Source: GCA-2725625 sp964574215
GTDB taxonomy: Bacteria > Pseudomonadota > Alphaproteobacteria > Rhodospirillales > UBA2165
Assembly (NCBI GenBank): GCA_964574215.1
Contig: CAZNLR010000001.1
Location: 62,001-126,000, forward strand
Length of the DNA stretch: 64,000 nucleotides
Reading direction: 5' to 3'
Shown: piece after piece, positions 58,858 to 64,000 of the stretch
Layout: every line of letters begins with the position of its first letter
How positions within the stretch are numbered: the first letter of the stretch is position 1
Position numbers and translations under genes: made by a program
The notes under the pieces: model-generated
What the model was told of the DNA's origin: nothing
Databases searched by the model: none
The model's input: only the letters and a program-made list of their open reading frames with translations

Positions 58858-59997
58858 CTACAAAACGCCTCTGGCGTCGATCTTCCATATATCGACCAGC
58901 TTATCGCCCCGAACACAATGGTAATAATTGTGCAGGTTGACGGTCGGATCGCAATGGGGGGTAATCAGGTTTACCGCCGTACCAATGGCCGGTTTGGCAG
59001 CGCCGTCCGGCAGATTGATCTTTCCGTGCTCGTCGCCGAACCGGTCAAACGTCGCTCCTTCCAGACCGCCTGAGGCGACAACCGGCTTGGGGCCGTCGGT
59101 GGCGAAACATTTATAGCCGCCGTCGATGGTGACGAAGCCGTCGGCGTTGTTGCTGACCACGGCACATCGCATAAAAAGCGCCGTTTCAAAGGGCGATTTA
59201 CCGCTCTCGGCGAAGTCGACCGCGTTGTATTCCACATCCATAAAAATATAGGACCCGGTCTGATGTTCGGTCAGTAATTGCATTGAAATATCGATATTAT
59301 GGGTGCCGGTACCGCCGCCGGTCACGATCTCGGGCTTAAGGCCCGCTTCCGTCAGGGCGGCAACGGCTTTTTCAAGATGCGCCAATTGCGTCCCATACTC
59401 CGCTTTGCGGTCGGCGTAGTCTTCGATGTGTTGGACCATCCCGGAATAGGCCTGAACGCCCCGGTAGACGAGATTACCTGATTGTTTAAGTTGCCGGGCC
59501 AGGGCGACGATTTTGTCTACATCATGGACGCCGGTTCGATGCATGCCGATATCGATGTCCACCAGCACTTCCATTTGGCGGTTGGCCCTGGTCAAGGCGT
59601 CCGCCAAATCCTGGCCATTGCCCTCATTGTCGATTACCACCTTTAATTCATCGGCTTTTGCCGAGGCCTCGATCAAGCGGTTGATCTTGGCCGCTCCGAC
59701 CACAGGGGAAGTTACAATGACGCCCGAAATACCGGCTTCGACCAGTACCTCCGCCTCATGGAGAGTAGCGCAGCAAATGCCGACGGCGCCCGCAGCCAAT
59801 TGGCGTTTGGCGATTTCGGAGCATTTGTGGGTCTTGGCGTGGGGACGCATACGCAATCCGGCTTCGCCGCACATATCCGCCAACGCGGCAAGATTTTGCT
59901 CGAATATATCAAGATCGAGAACCAGGGCAGGCGTGGTCAACGCCGCCCGCGATCCCGGTAAATCGATTAAACATTGGTTCGGGCCTAAATCCGCCAT
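58858..59997 (-). CDS. DSD1-type PLP enzyme (D-threonine aldolase/D-serine dehydratase-like)
   Basis: 379 residues. An alanine-racemase-like N-terminal barrel with the PLP lysine in MRPHAKTHKCSEIAKRQL (about residue 55), VVIDNEGNGQDLADAL, and LVDIDIGMHRTGV; a C-terminal beta domain holds the metal site in ITPHCDPTVNLHNYYHCVRGDKL. Members are D-threonine aldolases, D-serine dehydratases or beta-hydroxyaspartate aldolase (BhcC). Which reaction applies is open; no other bhc genes are here. It is divergent from the SDR at 60113. Confidence 0.87.
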   Translation of the reverse strand: MADLGPNQCLIDLPGSRAALTTPALVLDLDIFEQNLAALADMCGEAGLRMRPHAKTHKCSEIAKRQLAAGAVGICCATLHEAEVLVEAGISGVIVTSPVVGAAKINRLIEASAKADELKVVIDNEGNGQDLADALTRANRQMEVLVDIDIGMHRTGVHDVDKIVALARQLKQSGNLVYRGVQAYSGMVQHIEDYADRKAEYGTQLAHLEKAVAALTEAGLKPEIVTGGGTGTHNIDISMQLLTEHQTGSYIFMDVEYNAVDFAESGKSPFETALFMRCAVVSNNADGFVTIDGGYKCFATDGPKPVVASGGLEGATFDRFGDEHGKINLPDGAAKPAIGTAVNLITPHCDPTVNLHNYYHCVRGDKLVDIWKIDARGVL

Positions 59998-60112
59998 TTA
60001 TTTTATAGCCTTATGAATTGCCGATTCGGCGTTTCTCGTTATAGTCGCCACCATTGTTCGTTACTGAAACAATTTGTCAATTACTCAAAATTTTTCTTGC
60101 AGGAGATTATCT

Positions 60113-60874
60113 ATGAATATCAGCGGTATGAGCGCGGTGGTGACCGGTGGCGCATCGGGTTTGGGATTTGCAACAGCCAAGGCGTTGCTTGAACGAGGCG
60201 CAAAGGTTGCCATTTTCGATCTCAATGCCGAACAGGCAAATGAAGCGGCCGAGAAAATCGGCGCCGTGGCGGCGGCCTGCGATGTATCCGATGAGGATCA
60301 GCTTGCAGCCGCGTTCGGTACCGCCAGAGACGCCAATGGTCCGGCGCGCATCCTCATCAATTGCGCGGGGATCGGCGGGGCGCAGCGCACCGTCGGCAAG
60401 AAAGGCCCTCACGACTATAACTACTTCAAAAATATTATTACGGTGAACCTGCTGGGCACCTTTAACGCCACCCGGCTGTTTGCCGCCGAAGCCTGCAATC
60501 TGGACCCGATGGAGGACGAAGAGAGGGGCGTCGTCGTCATGACGGCGTCGGTCGCCGCGTTTGATGGCCAAATCGGCCAATCGGCTTATGCGGCCTCCAA
60601 GGGCGGCATTGCCAGCATGACGCTGCCCATCGCCCGCGACCTGTCCGGACGCGGTGTACGCATTTGCACCATCGCACCCGGCATCATCAAGACGCCGCTA
60701 ATGAATACCCTGCCCGAGGAATCGCAGATTGCTCTGGGAGAAGGCGTGCCGTTCCCAAAACGTCTCGGTAAGCCGGAGGAGTATGCATCTTTGGCGCTGC
60801 AAATCGTCGAGAACAGTTACCTCAACGGCGAAACCATCCGCTTGGACGGTGCTTTGAGGATGGCGCCGCGTTAA
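60113..60874 (+). CDS. SDR, 3-hydroxyacyl-CoA dehydrogenase type II (HSD10)-like
   Basis: 253 residues. NAD motif VTGGASGLGFATAKALLERGAKVAIFDLN, NCAGIG, ERGVVVMTASVAAFDGQIGQSAYAASKGGIASMTLPIARDLSGRGVRICTIAPGIIKTPL with the intact Ser and Tyr-x-x-x-Lys (YAASK). This is the 3-hydroxyacyl-CoA dehydrogenase type II pattern found in fatty- or branched-acid beta-oxidation. GCAGGAGA lies before the ATG at 60113; the in-frame start at 60074 is not supported. Confidence 0.92.
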   Translation: MNISGMSAVVTGGASGLGFATAKALLERGAKVAIFDLNAEQANEAAEKIGAVAAACDVSDEDQLAAAFGTARDANGPARILINCAGIGGAQRTVGKKGPHDYNYFKNIITVNLLGTFNATRLFAAEACNLDPMEDEERGVVVMTASVAAFDGQIGQSAYAASKGGIASMTLPIARDLSGRGVRICTIAPGIIKTPLMNTLPEESQIALGEGVPFPKRLGKPEEYASLALQIVENSYLNGETIRLDGALRMAPR

Positions 60875-60932
60875 GCAGTTGGGTAAAACTCGCTAACATT
60901 TATATCAGGGATAACAACAGGAAGTGCTTTAT

Positions 60933-60979
60933 TTACATAAAAAATCCAAATTATTATTGATATTGGATTTTTTATGTAA
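60933..60979. terminator. 17-bp inverted repeat after the HSD10-like gene
   Basis: TTACATAAAAAATCCAA (60933-60949) and its exact reverse complement (60963-60979) with a 13-base AT-rich loop. The A-run and T-run on the two strands would allow termination in both directions. It lies between the SDR gene and the second TRAP operon. There is no U-run immediately after the stem on the plus strand beyond the arm itself. Confidence 0.6.
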
Positions 60980-61138
60980 TATTATAATCTCAGCACTAAA
61001 AAGTGAACTGTCAAATGATCTCCAGAATTTATCAATGAAATCGTTGGACAGTGAATGGAGTTGAATTTACTTTGACAAGATAGTTAGAAATGATAGTAGT
61101 TAATTTGTATCAATAAGTTAGCAAGGGAGGTATTAATC

Positions 61139-62170
61139 GTGATTGCATTACGAAAATTTGTACTTGGCGGGGCGGCCTTTGGTATCGTACTAGCGACCGG
61201 GTTGGTTGCCGGCACCATTTCATTCAGTACTGCAGCAGGCGCTGCGGACGCCAATTTGAAAATGGCGTTCTTCGCCAGTCCCAAACACCCAATTTATGCT
61301 CGCCTGATGGCGCCCTGGGGTAAAAAACTCACGGGTGCCGGCGTGGGCCTTAAAATAACCGGCTATCCAGGTAGTCAGATCGGTGGCAAACCGCCGGGAG
61401 CATTCAAACGGGTCGTCAACGGCATCGCCGATATCGAGTTCCATCTTCCGGGTTATACGTCGACGCTGTTCCCGCGCACCCTGGTCATGGAAATTCCGCT
61501 GCAGCACGCCAATTCGGTGGAAGCCACCAAAGCCATGTGGCGCATCTACGACAAGCACATTGCACCTGACTATAAGCGCGTGAAACTGCTGGGTCTCTGG
61601 GGCACAGACGTGCCGGTGGTTATGACCAATAAAATGGTCCGTACGCCGGACGATTTGAAGGGTCTCAAACTGCGGACCCCGTCGCGCAATCAGGCGGCGA
61701 TTATTAAGGCGTTCGGGGCCATTCCAGTTGCCATGCCGATGCCGCAAACCTACGGTGCTCTCGAAAAAGGTGTGGTCGACGGTGCCATCGTCGGTATTTC
61801 CGTTATCAAGAGCTTCAAACTGGCTGAAGTGGTCAAACATTATATTGTCGATCTGCCCATGGGCTATTCGCCGCAGATAATGGCCATGAACCGCAAAGCA
61901 TATGACAAGCTGTCGCCGCAGCAAAAAGCCGCAATCGACAAGAACAGCGGCCTTGATTTCAGCGTTGCGGGCGCTCAGAACTACGAGAATGCGCGCAAGT
62001 CCAGTATCGCGGCGGTCATCAAACGGCCCGATACGTCGATAACCAAACTGACTTCGGCGGAAAAACAGCAATGGGTAGAAAAGCTGAAGCAAGCCAAAAA
62101 ATCCTGGATCGCCGAGTTCGAGAAACAAGGCCTGCCGTACGGTCAAATGGTCGCTGACTACTCGAAATAG
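61139..62170 (+). CDS. TRAP transporter substrate-binding protein, DctP family (second set)
   Basis: 343 residues with a signal peptide (cleaved around residue 35, after AGAADA). DctP features are present: ANLKMAFFASPKHPIYARLMAPWGKKLTGA, TPDDLKGLKLRTPSRNQAAIIKAFGAIPVAMPMPQTYGALEKGVVDGAIVG (binding arginine and hinge), and LSPQQKAAIDKNSGLDFS. It starts with GTG; AGGGAGG lies 7-13 bases upstream. It delivers an unknown organic acid to the DctQM pair that follows. It is only distantly like the binding protein at 1991. Confidence 0.9.
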   Translation: MIALRKFVLGGAAFGIVLATGLVAGTISFSTAAGAADANLKMAFFASPKHPIYARLMAPWGKKLTGAGVGLKITGYPGSQIGGKPPGAFKRVVNGIADIEFHLPGYTSTLFPRTLVMEIPLQHANSVEATKAMWRIYDKHIAPDYKRVKLLGLWGTDVPVVMTNKMVRTPDDLKGLKLRTPSRNQAAIIKAFGAIPVAMPMPQTYGALEKGVVDGAIVGISVIKSFKLAEVVKHYIVDLPMGYSPQIMAMNRKAYDKLSPQQKAAIDKNSGLDFSVAGAQNYENARKSSIAAVIKRPDTSITKLTSAEKQQWVEKLKQAKKSWIAEFEKQGLPYGQMVADYSK

Positions 62171-62175
62171 TAACC

Positions 62176-62694
62176 GTGAATCAGAACGATAATGTAATCG
62201 TTCGGTCCACACGGCTGGTCGTTACCGTAGCAGCATATATCGCCGGCATTGTGCTGGTGCTGCTGATGCTACTGACGACCGCCGACGTGGCCGGACGATA
62301 TTTTTTCAACAGTCCGATCACCGGTGTGTTCGACGTAACCCATTTTGCCGTCCTTATCATGGTGTTTCTGGGACTGGCTTATTGTGGCTTCCAGAACGGT
62401 CACGTCGCTATTGATATTCTTTATAACCAGCTCGGTAAGGGACTGGCCGGTATTCTGAACCGGATCGTCAATCTGATCGGGTTTGTATTGTTCGGGTTGA
62501 TCGCCTGGCGTGCTCTGATCCAATCGGTAGACGTGAAGGAATTTAACGAGGCATCTCAATTAGTGCTGATCCCATTTTATCCCTTTTATTATATTCTCGC
62601 TTTCGGCGCCGCATTATTCGCTTTCGTAATGGCCTTAAGGATATTCGTACCAGTGCGTGAACCAGATAGTGAAGTGAAAGACGACAAATCGTGA
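62176..62694 (+). CDS. TRAP transporter small permease, DctQ type (second set)
   Basis: 172 residues with four transmembrane helices, the usual DctQ size; ADVAGRYFFNSPITGVFDVTHFAVLIMVFLGLAYCGFQNGHVAIDILYNQLG is the conserved central region (split here only for reference). It begins with GTG five bases after the binding-protein stop and overlaps the large-permease gene by four bases. Confidence 0.88.
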   Translation: MNQNDNVIVRSTRLVVTVAAYIAGIVLVLLMLLTTADVAGRYFFNSPITGVFDVTHFAVLIMVFLGLAYCGFQNGHVAIDILYNQLGKGLAGILNRIVNLIGFVLFGLIAWRALIQSVDVKEFNEASQLVLIPFYPFYYILAFGAALFAFVMALRIFVPVREPDSEVKDDKS

Positions 62695-63995
62695 GCCCAA
62701 CCATCATTGGTCTGCTGACACTTTGCGGGCTGTTTTTCTTCATTTTTATGCGTATACCGATCGGCATCGCCCTGGGGGTATCCGGCACCCTTGGCTATTT
62801 AGCGCTGAACGGAATGGATACAACTTTGGCCCTGTTGGGCAGCATTCCTTTTGAAATTTCCTACAATTACGATCTCAGTATCATCGCCTTATTCGTCTTA
62901 ATGGGTAATTTCGCCATGGTGTCGGGGATGAGCCGTGACCTCTACACCATGGCGCGTAGCCTGGTCGGTCATTGGCCGGGAGGGCTCGCTTCGGCGACCA
63001 TTGTCGGCTGCGCCGGTTTCGCTGCGGTTTCAGGTTCAAGTTTGGCTTCGGCGGTTACCATGGGCAGGGTCTCGTTGCCCGAAATGGAACGTTTTAAATA
63101 TCACCCGCGTCTGGCTACCGGATGTGTGGCGGCCGGAGGGACGCTGGGTATACTTATTCCACCCAGTACCGGTTTCATCATTTACGCCTTGTTGACCGAG
63201 GAATCCATAGGTCAGTTGTTTTTGGCGGGCGTCCTGCCGGGTATTTCGCTGACTCTCCTATTTATGCTGACGATCTACATTCTCACGCGTATCAACCCGG
63301 CAATTGGACCAAAGGCGCCCCGCCTTGATTGGCGCGAAAGGGTTGCCTCAGTAGGGCGGGCTACCACATTGATCGGCATTGTTATTGTCGTGTTGGGCGG
63401 CATTTATATAGGTGTCTTTACCCCGGTTGAAGCGGCGGCGATCGGCGCTTTCCTGACCTTCGTTTTGATGATCGCACGCGGCAAGGTTACTGTTCAAACC
63501 ATGCGGTTTTGTGTTTTGGAGACGATCAAGACCTTTGCCATGGTCTACCTAATCGTCATTGGCGCCTTTATTTTCAACCCGTTCCTTGCCGTAACACAGC
63601 TCCCAGCCAATCTGGCTCAGTTCGTGGCCGATCTGAACATGGCGCCGACTGCCGTTCTGATTCTAATTATATTCGGCTATATCGTGCTCGGCACCTTCCT
63701 GGAAGGATTCGCCATCATGGTGCTGACGATTCCCATCGTGTTTCCGATGATCGTCAACATGGGCTATGATCCGATCTGGTTCGGTGTGCTTTTGGTGGTG
63801 GTGCTGGAGATGAGCCTGATCAGTCCGCCTTTGGGACTCAACGTCTTCGTCGTCAAAGGCATAGCCGAGGGTGTCCCCATGGCGGAGATTTTCAAGGGTA
63901 TCATTCCCTTTTGGGCGGCGATGTTGGTGTGCGCCATATTGCTGATCATTTTCCCTCAGATCGCGCTCATCCTTCCGGAAACCATGATCCGCTAA
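62691..63995 (+). CDS. TRAP transporter large permease, DctM type (second set)
   Basis: 434 residues with about twelve hydrophobic helices. Signatures: GFAAVSGSSLASAVTMGRVSLPEM, GTLGILIPPSTGFIIYALLTEESI, GTFLEGFAIMVLTIPIVFPM and SLISPPLGLNVFVVKGIA. It starts with GTG and overlaps DctQ by four bases, which indicates translational coupling. The stop lies five bases before the window end, so downstream genes of the operon, if any, are not visible. Confidence 0.92.
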   Translation: MSPTIIGLLTLCGLFFFIFMRIPIGIALGVSGTLGYLALNGMDTTLALLGSIPFEISYNYDLSIIALFVLMGNFAMVSGMSRDLYTMARSLVGHWPGGLASATIVGCAGFAAVSGSSLASAVTMGRVSLPEMERFKYHPRLATGCVAAGGTLGILIPPSTGFIIYALLTEESIGQLFLAGVLPGISLTLLFMLTIYILTRINPAIGPKAPRLDWRERVASVGRATTLIGIVIVVLGGIYIGVFTPVEAAAIGAFLTFVLMIARGKVTVQTMRFCVLETIKTFAMVYLIVIGAFIFNPFLAVTQLPANLAQFVADLNMAPTAVLILIIFGYIVLGTFLEGFAIMVLTIPIVFPMIVNMGYDPIWFGVLLVVVLEMSLISPPLGLNVFVVKGIAEGVPMAEIFKGIIPFWAAMLVCAILLIIFPQIALILPETMIR

Positions 63996-64000
63996 TATTA

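Noticed and set aside
1..64000. tRNA, rRNA, insertion sequences or prophage genes
   Set aside because: I looked for cloverleaf/T-loop motifs in the gaps and for transposase, integrase or phage-like proteins and found none.

Overview
The window looks like a chromosomal segment of a free-living, probably marine or aquatic, heterotrophic alphaproteobacterium of Rhodospirillales type. This rests on the moderate-to-high GC with AT-rich intergenic gaps, the glyQ-glyS-ppdK order, four tripartite solute importers in 64 kb, and many single-step catabolic enzymes (amidohydrolases, SDRs, CoA ligases, molybdenum hydroxylase). I saw no rRNA, tRNA, CRISPR array, phage or insertion sequence.

Left part (1-13 kb): the tail of a CobW-type GTPase, a GYD-domain protein and a deiodinase-like redoxin lead to a DctPQM TRAP importer with a DUF2848 enzyme, facing a GntR/FCD regulator. 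A three-gene molybdenum hydroxylase follows, whose large subunit is fused to a CoxG domain, then an EamA exporter and a glutathione transferase.

13-19 kb, minus strand: a catabolic-looking run of M24 hydrolase, CobW GTPase, YCII protein, SDR, an AhpD-like protein and an amidohydrolase. The AhpD-like gene is split by one in-frame TGA exactly where the second cysteine of the CxxCxxxH motif should be, with a hairpin just downstream. I read it as a selenoprotein (CxxU) and consider it the most interesting locus here.

19-33 kb: two different E1alpha-E1beta-E2 2-oxoacid dehydrogenase gene sets, both lacking E3. The first shares a near-identical palindromic operator with a divergent LacI-regulator/HIBADH-like gene pair. 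The second is divergent from an Lrp-type regulator, like bkd operons of pseudomonads. Between them lie a soluble hybrid histidine kinase, an amidohydrolase and an acyl-CoA ligase.

33-42.5 kb: a TctCBA importer is followed by a thiamine-diphosphate enzyme, an SDR, an ornithine cyclodeaminase/mu-crystallin protein and a HisD-family polyol dehydrogenase with a clear promoter and operator.

42.5-49 kb: the housekeeping operon glyQ-glyS-ppdK on the minus strand, with a GC-rich palindromic repeat inside it. 49-64 kb: two EthD paralogues, a second CoA ligase, a TusA protein, a TAXI-TRAP system, a quinone oxidoreductase, a MaoC protein, hydroxypyruvate isomerase, purC, a DSD1-type PLP enzyme, an HSD10-like SDR and a second DctPQM importer.

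Two dispersed repeat families occur: five copies of a 19-bp palindrome and four copies of a roughly 90-100 bp GC-rich palindromic element. All functions are inferred from reading the sequence; no database search was run.
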